Shown here: in pieces, positions 9,539 through 16,938 of the stretch | Numbering within the stretch: the stretch's first letter is position 1 | Layout of the letters: each line of letters starts with the position of its first letter | Program-made: the position numbers and the translations under genes | NCBI GenBank assembly: GCA_039815145.1 | Contig: JBCBZW010000035.1 | Location: 1-44,507, forward strand | Source of the DNA: Pseudomonadota bacterium | Lineage (GTDB): Bacteria > Pseudomonadota > Gammaproteobacteria > Steroidobacterales > JBCBZW01 | Direction: 5' to 3' | DNA: 44,507 nt | Notes under the pieces: generated by a model | Told to the model about the DNA's origin: nothing | The model's database searches: none | What the model saw: only the letters and a program-made list of their open reading frames with translations

Positions 9539-10717
9539 TTACAGGTTGATGATGGTCTGCTGAATCTCATCCTGGGTGGAGATCATCTGCGCGTTGGCCT
9601 GGAAGAACTGCTGGGAGATGATCATGTCCACCAGCTGGGTGGTGAGGTCGACGTTGGACTGCTCGAGGGCGCCGGACTGGACGAGCCCGAAGCGACTGCT
9701 ACCGGCCACGCCCCGCACAGCCTCACCGGAGGCGGTGGTGTCGACCCAGGTGTTGTCACCGTCCACCCGCAGCCCCTGCGTATTGGTGAAGGCGCTCAGA
9801 GCGATCTGTCCCAGCGCCTGGGTGGTGCCGTTGCTGAAGCGCGCGGAGACCACGCCACTGGTATCGGTGTCGATCCCCGTCAGCAACCCCACGCCGAAGC
9901 CATCCTGGAACACCTGGGTGATGGTGAAGGCGTCACCGAACTGCGTGCTCGCGTCGAAGTCGAAGGTGAGATCGAGATCGTTCGCGCCGCCCGCAACGGC
10001 GTAGGGCGGGAAATCGAGTTCGCCGTTCGCGGGCGATGCGAGCTGTCCCTCGCTACTGAACTGCAAGGTCTGACCGGCGCCCACCGTGTCGCCGTCGATC
10101 GTGAGGTGGGTCGTCCATTGACCGTCAGCTGCCCCCTTAACGAAATAAAAGGTGGCCACGTGAGGTGCACCCAGCGAATCGAACACGGTGGTTGATGCCG
10201 AGTTGTTGAAGCTGTCGACATCGAGCGGGTCAAACACCGGGGAGACGGGTGGCTGCGCCGATGCCGGCACGTTAAGGCCGATGTCGCCGCCGGTGGTGGC
10301 CCGAGGCGGGGCTTCGCCCACGGCTAGTCGCAGGTCTACCAGGTTGCCGATGTCGAACACGCCCCGTCCCGCCTCGGGAAACACCTGCAGGCGCTGACCG
10401 AAGCTGTTCACGACGAACCCTTCGTTGTCCACCCCGAAGGCGCCGGAGCGCGAGTACACGAGCGAGCCTTCATCCTCGAGGGTGAAGAACCCCTCGCCTG
10501 AGATCGCCATGTCGAAGCTGTTGCCGGTGAACTCGATCGTGCCGGAACCGAACTGCTGGGTCTCCGCGGCCTGCTGCACACCCTTGGTGACGAGCTCGGA
10601 GAACTCCAGGCGCGACTCCTTGAATCCGAGCGTCGCGGAGTTAGCGATGTTGTTGGCAATGACGCTGAGATCGGTGGAGGCAGCGTTGATACCACTGAGA
10701 GCGATCTGAAATGACAT
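9539..10717 (-). CDS. flgE: Flagellar hook protein FlgE
   Basis: Structural subunit of the hook, the universal joint between rod and filament. The 392-residue product has MSFQIALSGINAASTDLSVI and IANNIANSATLGFKESR at the N-terminus, a YSRSGAFGVDNEGFVVNSFG core, and a C-terminus GALEQSNVDLTTQLVDMIIS. The ATG has AGAGGA upstream. A 74-base gap without features separates it from flgD. Confidence 0.96.
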   Translation of the reverse strand: MSFQIALSGINAASTDLSVIANNIANSATLGFKESRLEFSELVTKGVQQAAETQQFGSGTIEFTGNSFDMAISGEGFFTLEDEGSLVYSRSGAFGVDNEGFVVNSFGQRLQVFPEAGRGVFDIGNLVDLRLAVGEAPPRATTGGDIGLNVPASAQPPVSPVFDPLDVDSFNNSASTTVFDSLGAPHVATFYFVKGAADGQWTTHLTIDGDTVGAGQTLQFSSEGQLASPANGELDFPPYAVAGGANDLDLTFDFDASTQFGDAFTITQVFQDGFGVGLLTGIDTDTSGVVSARFSNGTTQALGQIALSAFTNTQGLRVDGDNTWVDTTASGEAVRGVAGSSRFGLVQSGALEQSNVDLTTQLVDMIISQQFFQANAQMISTQDEIQQTIINL

Positions 10718-10791
10718 AGTTGTTCCTCTTCGTAACTAGATGGTTCGCGGATCGGGTCGCTGCGCGAGCGCCACCGATGAGCCTGCGAACG

Positions 10792-11454
10792 TCAACTGAT
10801 TTCCTTCACCTGGGAGACGCCAACGGTGTCGCCGTTGGCCAGGGCGAGTTCCACCTCGCCTCCCAGGCCGCTCAGCAACACGCTGTCCACCCGGGTGGCG
10901 ATCTCCAGGGGAGCCGTAAAGGTCTCCTCGCCGGCGGTGCCGACGGCGTTCACGGTGTAGGTGCCTGCGGGCATTAGCGCGCCGGCATCGTCACGGCCGT
11001 CCCAAACGAAGTCCGTCACGCCATCCTGGGCACCGAGGGACAGGCGGCGAATCACGGCGCCGCCCGGGTCGGTGATCTCCACCGTCAGATCGTCCACGGA
11101 ACTCTCGAGGGGGACGCGACCGGTCACCGTGCCACCGTCTTCCAGCACCGCTGCATCGGTCTGCGCGATCACATCGCGCCCCACCAGGGAGGCGCTCTGC
11201 AGGGTCTGGTTGGCAGCGAGGGCGTCGGCGAGCACAGCGAAGGAGTCCTCGAGGTCGCGGATGCCGGATGCCGTCTCGAAGGCCGCGAGCTGGCTCAGGA
11301 ACTCGCCGTTGTCCATCGGTTCTGTGGGGTTCTGGTTTTGCAGCTGCGTGAGCATCAAGGTCAGAAAGCTGTCCTCCGCATCGTCGATGCCGGACGGGTT
11401 CGACGTGGACGGGGCCACATCGAAGGAGGGGGCGATGGGATCTGAGATGATCAT
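10792..11454 (-). CDS. flgD: Hook cap / assembly scaffold FlgD
   Basis: Caps the growing hook and promotes FlgE polymerisation; discarded once the hook is finished. The 220-residue product has the conserved N-terminal LTLMLTQLQNQNPTEPMDN with GEFLSQLAAFETASGIRDLE, and a C-terminal FlgD Ig-like and tudor-like region (TVEITDPGGAVIRRLSLGAQ through VNAVGTAGEE). AAGGAG lies about 13 bases before the ATG. Located between flgC and flgE as usual. Confidence 0.95.
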   Translation of the reverse strand: MIISDPIAPSFDVAPSTSNPSGIDDAEDSFLTLMLTQLQNQNPTEPMDNGEFLSQLAAFETASGIRDLEDSFAVLADALAANQTLQSASLVGRDVIAQTDAAVLEDGGTVTGRVPLESSVDDLTVEITDPGGAVIRRLSLGAQDGVTDFVWDGRDDAGALMPAGTYTVNAVGTAGEETFTAPLEIATRVDSVLLSGLGGEVELALANGDTVGVSQVKEIS

Positions 11455-11486
11455 GGTTTGGCTAAGGCTCCTTGAGGGGTCGCGAC

Positions 11487-11894
11487 TTACTGACCGATGG
11501 TCAGCGTGCGGGACATCATCTCTTTCGAGGTGTTGAGCACCTCGATGCTGTTCTGATAGGTGCGCGAGGCGGACATCATGTTCACCATCTCCGCGATGAC
11601 ATCGACGTTGCTGAGGTAGACGTAGCCCTCCTCATCAGCCATCGGATTGGTCGGCTCGAAGCGCTTTGGTCCCGGCGAGAAGTCCTCCACCACGCCGCGC
11701 ACCTGCACGCCGCCGCGGGCCCGCGAGTTCTGATCGAGGATGGTGGCGAACACCGGCGACCTCGCGTGGTACGTCGAGGCGGGGGAGTTGCCGGCGGATT
11801 CGGCGTTGGCGATGTTGCTCGCCGTCACGTTCATGCGCACGGACTGGGCAGCCATGGCGCTCGCGGACACATCGAAGATGTTGAACATGCTCAT
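11487..11894 (-). CDS. flgC: Flagellar proximal rod protein FlgC
   Basis: Proximal rod subunit. The 135-residue product has FNIFDVSASAMAAQSVRMNV, then TASNIANAESAG, and the conserved C-terminal YVYLSNVDVIAEMVNMMSAS with SRTYQNSIEVLN. Its ATG overlaps the flgB stop by one base (TGATG). Length and order are typical. Confidence 0.96.
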   Translation of the reverse strand: MSMFNIFDVSASAMAAQSVRMNVTASNIANAESAGNSPASTYHARSPVFATILDQNSRARGGVQVRGVVEDFSPGPKRFEPTNPMADEEGYVYLSNVDVIAEMVNMMSASRTYQNSIEVLNTSKEMMSRTLTIGQ

Positions 11895-12301
11895 CAGCGG
11901 CCTCCGGTGATCGCATCACGCAGGCCGGAGATGCGCCCGCTCAAAAAACGCAGGGTGGCCTGGTAGCGCAGGGAGTTTTCAGCGAACGCAGCGATCTCGA
12001 CGTCTGGCTCGACCGTGTTGCCGTCCAGGCTCGGCTGCATCGGCACCCGGTAGGACACCTCACCGCCGCTGCGCGTCACCGTCGGTTCACTGAAATGACC
12101 AGCGCGCGTACGATTGAGCGTCGGCTCCTGCGTCTTGCCGTCGACGTAGCCGCGCATCACCTCACGGAAATCCACATCCCGTGCCTGGAAGTTCGGTGTG
12201 TCCGCGTTAGCGATGTTGGCGGCTAACAGATTCGAACGGTCCGTGCGGACCTTCATCGCTTGGGCATGCAGCCCTAGGTAGTTGTCCAAGTCGAATATCA
12301 C
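11894..12301 (-). CDS. flgB: Flagellar proximal rod protein FlgB
   Basis: First rod subunit and first gene of the large hook-basal body operon. The protein starts VIFDLDNYLGLHAQAMKVRT, followed by LLAANIANADTPNFQARD, the typical FlgB beginning. I chose the GTG at 12299-12301 because GGAGG lies five bases upstream. A longer reading from 12364 would add 21 residues FlgB proteins lack and would cover the promoter. The product is 135 residues. A sigma-54 promoter lies about 60 bases upstream. Confidence 0.94.
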   Translation of the reverse strand: MIFDLDNYLGLHAQAMKVRTDRSNLLAANIANADTPNFQARDVDFREVMRGYVDGKTQEPTLNRTRAGHFSEPTVTRSGGEVSYRVPMQPSLDGNTVEPDVEIAAFAENSLRYQATLRFLSGRISGLRDAITGGR

Positions 12302-12359
12302 GTGTGCCTCCGAGCAAGATCTGGTTGAGCGCCTCGTGGGTTCGCTCCCGGGGGACAGG

Positions 12360-12376
12360 AGCAACTTGCGTGCCAG
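12360..12376 (-). promoter_or_regulatory. Sigma-54 promoter of the flgB operon
   Basis: On the minus strand this reads CTGGCACGCAAGTTGCT, matching the sigma-54 consensus YTGGCACGrNNNTTGCW at all but one defined position, with GG and GC correctly spaced. Transcription would begin about 45-50 bases before the flgB GTG. Confidence 0.85.
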
Positions 12377-12482
12377 TCCTGGAAAACACCGCTCATCCGA
12401 CGGCCTGTGAACCAGCGCTCACACGCCATGTGAACCAGCCCGCAGGGTGTGCCCGAAGCGGTGCTGCGCCGGCGCGGCGGGC

Positions 12483-12549
12483 TTGCCGTCAGGCGGCAAC
12501 AGGCGGCAAGGGTTTGCCCACCGTTCGCGAGCTGTCGAGCGCTCGGCAA
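12483..12549. promoter_or_regulatory. Cluster of CGGCAA half-sites, candidate enhancer
   Basis: Four exact copies of one hexamer: TTGCCG at 12483-12488 and CGGCAA at 12494-12499, 12504-12509 and 12544-12549. The first two form an inverted pair with a five-base spacer. They sit between the two divergent sigma-54 promoters in the 389-base flgB-flgA gap. Sigma-54 promoters need an upstream activator, so binding by an NtrC-family flagellar regulator (FleR/FlrC or FleQ class) is inferred, not shown. Confidence 0.45.
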
Positions 12550-12584
12550 GGCCTCTCGAGCGCGCAGCAGGCAGAGAAATCTGA

Positions 12585-12601
12585 TAGGCACGCGGCTTGC
12601 A
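12585..12601 (+). promoter_or_regulatory. Sigma-54 promoter of flgA
   Basis: Reads TAGGCACGCGGCTTGCA against YTGGCACGrNNNTTGCW. The GGCACG and TTGCA blocks are intact and the GG-to-GC spacing is correct. The predicted start lies about 80 bases before the flgA ATG. No other gene lies between 12302 and 12690. Confidence 0.82.
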
Positions 12602-12690
12602 TCACCTTTGTAGCTCGGACGCCGACAGGCTCCGGGGTCGGTGATCATCCTGCCCTTGCACACTCAAGGGCTTACGCGCGGAGAAGCACG

Positions 12691-13416
12691 ATGGGGAGAG
12701 CGATTCGGCCGACACTGTGGGCCGCCATCAGCGTCATGCTGTTGACACCCCACGCCGGAGCCACGACGCCCGACGTCGCCTGGCAACCGCTGGAGGCGCT
12801 GAGCCAGCTCGCGGAGCAAACGGTCCTGGCCGCCCAGCCGAGCGACGGTTACCGTCGCGTGGTCAGGGGCCATCGACTCGATCCGCGACTGAAGTTGAAG
12901 GCCTGCGCGGACACACCGTCCGCGTCGATACGCGATCCGGGCCGGCGTCCTGGCGCCTACCGCACGGTCTCCCTCCAATGCGAGGGGCCCGTGGCGTGGA
13001 CCGCTTATATACGTGTGGCCCTGGAGACCTACGCGGAGGTGGTGGTCGCGCGCCGTCCGGTGGCCCGGGGCCAACACCTGAGCGGAGAGGACCTGTACCT
13101 GGAGGAGCGGCGCATCGACCAGCTCCCCTACGGCTGGTTCCATCGTCGAGAGGAGCTCGTGGGTCGCCCGGCCCTGCGCCCGGTGGCGGCAGGCGCGGTG
13201 GTGACCCCGAGCAACGTGGGACGCAGCAACGACATCCTGGCTGGCCAGGAGGTGCTACTGAAGGCGAACACCAGCGGGATCGCCGTCGGCATGCCGGGCG
13301 AGGCACTCGAAGATGGCCGACGGGGCGAACTCATCCGGGTCCGCAATTTGCGATCCCAGGTGGTGGTGGAGGGGGTGATACGCAGCGCCAAGGTGGTCGA
13401 GGTGCTACTCGAATGA
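12691..13416 (+). CDS. flgA: P-ring assembly chaperone FlgA
   Basis: Periplasmic chaperone needed for FlgI to form the P ring. The 241-residue product has an N-terminal signal peptide (ending around TPHAGA), a middle region with the paired cysteines KACAD and SLQCEG, and a C-terminal SAF-type domain with VVARRPVARGQHLSGEDLYL and IRVRNLRSQVVVEGVI. The ATG has GGAGAAG upstream; the open frame continues further 5' but that part lies over the promoter. It is transcribed divergently from flgB, as in many gammaproteobacteria. Confidence 0.93.
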   Translation: MGRAIRPTLWAAISVMLLTPHAGATTPDVAWQPLEALSQLAEQTVLAAQPSDGYRRVVRGHRLDPRLKLKACADTPSASIRDPGRRPGAYRTVSLQCEGPVAWTAYIRVALETYAEVVVARRPVARGQHLSGEDLYLEERRIDQLPYGWFHRREELVGRPALRPVAAGAVVTPSNVGRSNDILAGQEVLLKANTSGIAVGMPGEALEDGRRGELIRVRNLRSQVVVEGVIRSAKVVEVLLE

Positions 13417-13488
13417 CAACGGCCGCCGCATCCCCTACCGTTTTTCTCGAATTTGCGACCTTTGCACGGACTCGCTTCACAGAATCCC

Positions 13489-13515
13489 TAAAGTCGGCCG
13501 CAGCGCTGCCGATAA
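13489..13515 (+). promoter_or_regulatory. Consensus sigma-28 promoter of flgM
   Basis: TAAA at 13489-13492, exactly 15 bases, then GCCGATAA at 13508-13515: a perfect match to the FliA consensus. It lies about 90 bases before the flgM start, between flgA and flgM, and would let sigma-28 drive synthesis of its own inhibitor. Confidence 0.93.
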
Positions 13516-13605
13516 CCAGGTCACAGGACGCGAGCATCGTCAGCAGTTGAGACGCGCTACACGTTCGAACGACCCCCTTTCCACCCACACGCATTGGAGA
13601 CTGAG

Positions 13606-13947
13606 GTGACGGACAAGATCACGGGCCCCAGCAGCGGCGGCGCCAGCGGCAGCTACCCGGGGATCATCGGTCCCGACCGTAGCCCCCCATCCACGAACGC
13701 GACCGCCGGTACGACCGCCACGCGCTCGACGCCAGCGAACACCGAGACCGTGTCGCTCACCGAGGACGCCGCGCTGTTGCAGGCCCTCGACGAGCAGATC
13801 GCCGCCACCCCCGCGGTCAACGCGGCACGGGTGGAGGAGGTACGCACGGCCCTGGCCAACGGGGAGTACCGCATCGATCCCGAACGAGTGGCCGAGAAGC
13901 TGCTCGCCGCCGAGGGCGGTATCGCCTCTCTCCTGTTCCGTAACTAG
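13606..13947 (+). CDS. flgM: Anti-sigma-28 factor FlgM
   Basis: Binds and inhibits sigma-28 (FliA) until it is exported through the completed hook. The 113-residue product has a disordered serine/threonine/proline-rich N-terminus and a C-terminal helical inhibitory region: VNAARVEEVRTALANGEYRI followed by DPERVAEKLL. I chose the GTG at 13606-13608, which has GGAG six bases upstream; a TTG four codons earlier overlaps that ribosome site. Eight bases separate it from flgN. Confidence 0.9.
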   Translation: MTDKITGPSSGGASGSYPGIIGPDRSPPSTNATAGTTATRSTPANTETVSLTEDAALLQALDEQIAATPAVNAARVEEVRTALANGEYRIDPERVAEKLLAAEGGIASLLFRN

Positions 13948-13955
13948 CCGATAGC

Positions 13956-14459
13956 GTGGCGATGCCCGAGACACCTGACGCCGAGAACTCACACGCCCTT
14001 GCCGAGCGCTGCCTGCGCGAGTGTGCCGCATTGACGGACGCCCTCAAGCGCACGCTGCAGGCCGAACGCCAGGCGTTGGAACAACGCGATCAGGACGGCC
14101 TGGACAATGCCCTCGAGGGCAAACGCGACTGCATCGCCCGGCTGCAGGAGGCGGATCCACGCAAGCGGCTAGCGGCCGACGCGGGCGCTCGTCATCCGTC
14201 GCCACAACGGCTGGAAGCCCACCTGCGCACACTCGACCAGGACGGCAGCCTCGCCAAGGCCTGGCAAGCCCTGCAGACCCTCACCGGGGAGTGTAAGGAG
14301 CTCAACGAGCGCAACGGGATACTGAGCACGCGCCTGCGAAATCGGGCCGAACAAACCCTCCTATTGCTCCACACCGCGGCCGGCCAGGAGACGCCTACCC
14401 CTGTCTACGGCCCCGACGGCGCCCTCTCCAGCACCATCGGACGCCTCCCCCGAAGCTGA
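13956..14459 (+). CDS. flgN: FlgK/FlgL export chaperone FlgN
   Basis: Cytoplasmic chaperone for the hook-associated proteins FlgK and FlgL. The roughly 167-residue product is largely helical, with ALKRTLQAERQALEQRDQDG and the C-terminal LTGECKELNERNGILSTRLR typical of the FlgN family. It starts at GTG 13956 or ATG 13962, neither with a strong ribosome site, so coupling to flgM is likely. Placement right after flgM supports the call. Confidence 0.88.
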   Translation: MAMPETPDAENSHALAERCLRECAALTDALKRTLQAERQALEQRDQDGLDNALEGKRDCIARLQEADPRKRLAADAGARHPSPQRLEAHLRTLDQDGSLAKAWQALQTLTGECKELNERNGILSTRLRNRAEQTLLLLHTAAGQETPTPVYGPDGALSSTIGRLPRS

Positions 14460-14478
14460 TCCCCCCGGAAGGGGAACG

Positions 14479-14530
14479 GGCTCGCAAAGCTACCATCACC
14501 TGACGGTGCGCCGTCTCACTTCTGCGAGCC
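14479..14530. repeat. Nested inverted repeats between flgN and motA
   Basis: An outer perfect 8-base pair, GGCTCGCA (14479-14486) and TGCGAGCC (14523-14530), encloses an inner hairpin GACGG-TGCG-CCGTC (14502-14515). There is no T-run, so an intrinsic terminator is doubtful. It ends six bases before the motA sigma-28 promoter. Confidence 0.4.
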
Positions 14531-14535
14531 GTCCG

Positions 14536-14562
14536 TCAAGTCTGTGTCCCCCCCGCCGACTA
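14536..14562 (+). promoter_or_regulatory. Sigma-28 promoter of motAB
   Basis: TCAA at 14536-14539, 15 bases, then GCCGACTA at 14555-14562 (consensus TAAA-N15-GCCGATAA). The predicted start is about 35 bases before motA. Stator genes are classic late, sigma-28-dependent genes. Confidence 0.78.
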
Positions 14563-14602
14563 AGCTAGCAGTCGTTCTCACTGAATCTCTTGGGGGACTG
14601 GG

Positions 14603-15361
14603 TTGGATCTCGCCACCATAGTAGGCTTCGTCGGCGCCTTTGCCGTCATGACGCTCGCCGTCATGTTGGGCGGCTCCGCGCTCGTCTTCATTAACCCGCC
14701 TTCCATCCTCGTCGTCTTCGGCGGTACGTTGATGGTGGTGCTATCGAAGTTCACCATCGGCCAGTTCCTCGCCGCCGCCGGCGTGGCGATGAAGGCGATC
14801 ATGGTGAAGGTCAGCGAGCCCCGCGCGCTCGTCGACAAGGCCGTGGAGCTAGCGCAGATGTCGCGCCAGGGCGGTCTGCTCGCCCTCGAGAGCGCCGAGA
14901 TTCCCGATGATTTCATGCAAAAGGGCATCGGCTACCTGGTCGACGGCCACGATGCAGCGACGGTGAAGACGCTCCTTAACAAGGACCTCGCCCTGACCAT
15001 CGATCGACACTCCCAGGGACAGGCCGTGTTCAAAGCGATCGGCGATGTCGCCCCCGCCATGGGGATGATCGGCACCCTGATCGGCCTCGTGCAGATGCTC
15101 TCGAACATGGACGATCCCAAGCAGATCGGTCCTGCCATGGCCGTCGCCCTGCTCACCACTCTCTACGGCGCCGTTCTCGCCAACGTGGTGGCCTTCCCCA
15201 TCGCGGACAAGCTCCTCCTGCGCTCGAAGGAAGAGAAGCACTCGAAGTCGCTCATCATCGACGCCCTGATCGCCATCCAGGATGGCCAGAACCCGCGGGT
15301 CATCGAGGGCATGCTCGAAAACTACCTGCCGGTGAAACAACGCGGTAGTAAGGACAGCTAG
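14603..15361 (+). CDS. motA: Flagellar stator subunit MotA (PomA type)
   Basis: Inner-membrane stator channel subunit that converts ion flow into rotor torque. The 252-residue product has four transmembrane helices, starting DLATIVGFVGAFAVMTLAVM. The channel-lining helices are GDVAPAMGMIGTLIGLVQML and MAVALLTTLYGAVLANVVAF. The N-terminus and compact length resemble PomA of sodium-driven polar motors rather than E. coli MotA. The start is a TTG at 14603 with GGGGGA upstream; PomA proteins begin MDLAT, which supports it. motB follows after 15 bases. Confidence 0.93.
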   Translation: MDLATIVGFVGAFAVMTLAVMLGGSALVFINPPSILVVFGGTLMVVLSKFTIGQFLAAAGVAMKAIMVKVSEPRALVDKAVELAQMSRQGGLLALESAEIPDDFMQKGIGYLVDGHDAATVKTLLNKDLALTIDRHSQGQAVFKAIGDVAPAMGMIGTLIGLVQMLSNMDDPKQIGPAMAVALLTTLYGAVLANVVAFPIADKLLLRSKEEKHSKSLIIDALIAIQDGQNPRVIEGMLENYLPVKQRGSKDS

Positions 15362-15376
15362 TGCTGGGCAACGCGC

Positions 15377-16414
15377 ATGGATGAGGAAGACGACCACGAG
15401 TGCGAATGCGAACCGGGTGCCCCCCTGTGGATGTCCACCTTCGCCGATCTGAGTACGCTGCTGATGAGCTTCTTCGTGCTCCTACTGGCGTTCTCGGAGA
15501 TGGACATCAACAAGTTCAAGGAGCTCGCCGGCGAGATCAAGAACGCCTTCGGCGTGCAGGCCGATGTGGAGACCCGCATCATGCCGCGCGGCACCAGCAT
15601 CATCGCGCGTGAGTTTCGCCCGGGAAAACCGGAGCCGACGCCGATCAAGTCAGTGCGTCAGTTCACCATCCAAACCAATAAGAACTCGCTCAAGTGGCTC
15701 GAGAAGCAGGGGGCGGACTTCGAGGACGTCGCGAAGGTGGTGGAGGCCCTTGAGGAGCAGCTGAAGGACGGCGAGCTGGAGCTGGAATGGGATCGCGACA
15801 CGATCACCATCCACATTCAGGAGAAGGCCTCCTTCGACAGCGGCTCGGCAGATCTCAAGCAGGACTTCGTGCCCGTCATCCATCGCATTCGCGATCTGCT
15901 GGCAGAGTTGTCAGGTCAGATCAGCATCGAGGGGCATACGGACAACGTGCCTATCGCCACCGCGCGTTTCCGCTCCAACTGGGAGCTGTCCGCCTCGCGC
16001 GCCGTCTCCGTGACCCAGGAGATGTTGGGCAATAAGGTGCTCGAACCGGAGCGCTTCCTGGTGATCGGCCATGCGGACACGGATCCGGTCGAGAGCAACG
16101 ACTCGCGCGAGGGCCGCGCGGCCAACCGACGGGTCGACGTGCTGATCGATCGCAACAAGGATGCCGAAGACGACATGTCGGAGGTGGTGGAACGCCTCGG
16201 CAGCGTGGTCGGCAAGGTCGAGGGCGGCCTGATGACCCTCACGCTACCGACGGATGAGCCGCTGCCTGAAGGTGAGGCCGCCGAGCCGATCCTGATCAAC
16301 GACGTGCGCGAACTGGCACCGTTCCTCCAGCGCCGAGCGGCGCCGGATCGGGTCAACGTGCCCCAAGCGCCAGCCGGGCCGGCCCCGACGGCCGTCTACG
16401 ACGAGGACATCTAG
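15377..16414 (+). CDS. motB: Flagellar stator subunit MotB (PomB type)
   Basis: Anchors the stator to peptidoglycan and carries the ion-binding aspartate. The 345-residue product has a short acidic, cysteine-containing N-tail (DEEDDHECECEPGAPLW), one transmembrane helix WMSTFADLSTLLMSFFVLLL with the key aspartate at D24, the plug region, and a C-terminal OmpA-like domain (IEGHTDNVPIATARFRSNWE, NRRVDVLID). FSEMDINKFKELAGEIKNAF and GTSIIAREFRPGKPEPTPI closely resemble PomB, implying sodium coupling (inference). No strong ribosome site is visible; translation may be coupled to motA. Confidence 0.93.
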   Translation: MDEEDDHECECEPGAPLWMSTFADLSTLLMSFFVLLLAFSEMDINKFKELAGEIKNAFGVQADVETRIMPRGTSIIAREFRPGKPEPTPIKSVRQFTIQTNKNSLKWLEKQGADFEDVAKVVEALEEQLKDGELELEWDRDTITIHIQEKASFDSGSADLKQDFVPVIHRIRDLLAELSGQISIEGHTDNVPIATARFRSNWELSASRAVSVTQEMLGNKVLEPERFLVIGHADTDPVESNDSREGRAANRRVDVLIDRNKDAEDDMSEVVERLGSVVGKVEGGLMTLTLPTDEPLPEGEAAEPILINDVRELAPFLQRRAAPDRVNVPQAPAGPAPTAVYDEDI

Positions 16415-16423
16415 GGTCTAGGA

Positions 16424-16909
16424 TCAGTGCGTGCGGACCTCCACCCGCACGCGCACCTCATCGCCCGGGTCGCGCGTCATGACGCGACGGTATTGCTCAC
16501 CGCGATAGCGGTAGGTGACCTCGTACCCGCTGACCCTCGGCTCCATCCGCTCGCGCTCACAGGCCTCACGGCGCTCCCGTGCCTGCTCGCGAGCGTGCGC
16601 TGCGGCCTCCGCTTCCTGCACGATCGCACTCGCGATCGACGCGGCAAACTCGCGCACCACCCCGAGCTCGGGCAGGCCCTGCGGATCCGTCTGCGTCGCC
16701 GGCAGGCACGCAGCGGGGAGCGGCGCCGCCTCGCGCAGGGCACGTACGTCGACCACCGGTGCGTAGTCGTAGTAGACCCGCGAGCGTGACTCGTGGCGCT
16801 GCGCGTCGCGATACCGAGTGTCTGCCTCGGCCGGCGATGCCAGCGGCAGCGCGGCTAGCGCCATCGCGAACACCACGAAGCAGGCCAAGCGGTGACTTAA
16901 GCCGAACAT
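16424..16909 (-). CDS. Small exported protein of unknown function
   Basis: I do not recognise a named family. The 161-residue product has a clear signal peptide (MFGLSHRLACFVVFAMALAA to SPAEA). The middle is charged, with a helix rich in alanine, arginine and glutamate (about 95-130). The C-terminal strand pair (YEVTYRYRGEQYRRVMTRDP then DEVRVRVEV) resembles the tail found after glycine-zipper domains of 17-kDa surface-antigen-like proteins, but no glycine zipper is present. The ATG at 16907-16909 has AAGGAG. It is the last gene of the 23317-to-16424 operon, 29 bases after the transglycosylase, and converges with motB. Confidence 0.7.
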   Translation of the reverse strand: MFGLSHRLACFVVFAMALAALPLASPAEADTRYRDAQRHESRSRVYYDYAPVVDVRALREAAPLPAACLPATQTDPQGLPELGVVREFAASIASAIVQEAEAAAHAREQARERREACERERMEPRVSGYEVTYRYRGEQYRRVMTRDPGDEVRVRVEVRTH

Positions 16910-16938
16910 GGGGTGGCTCCTTCGTTCATCGAATCTGC

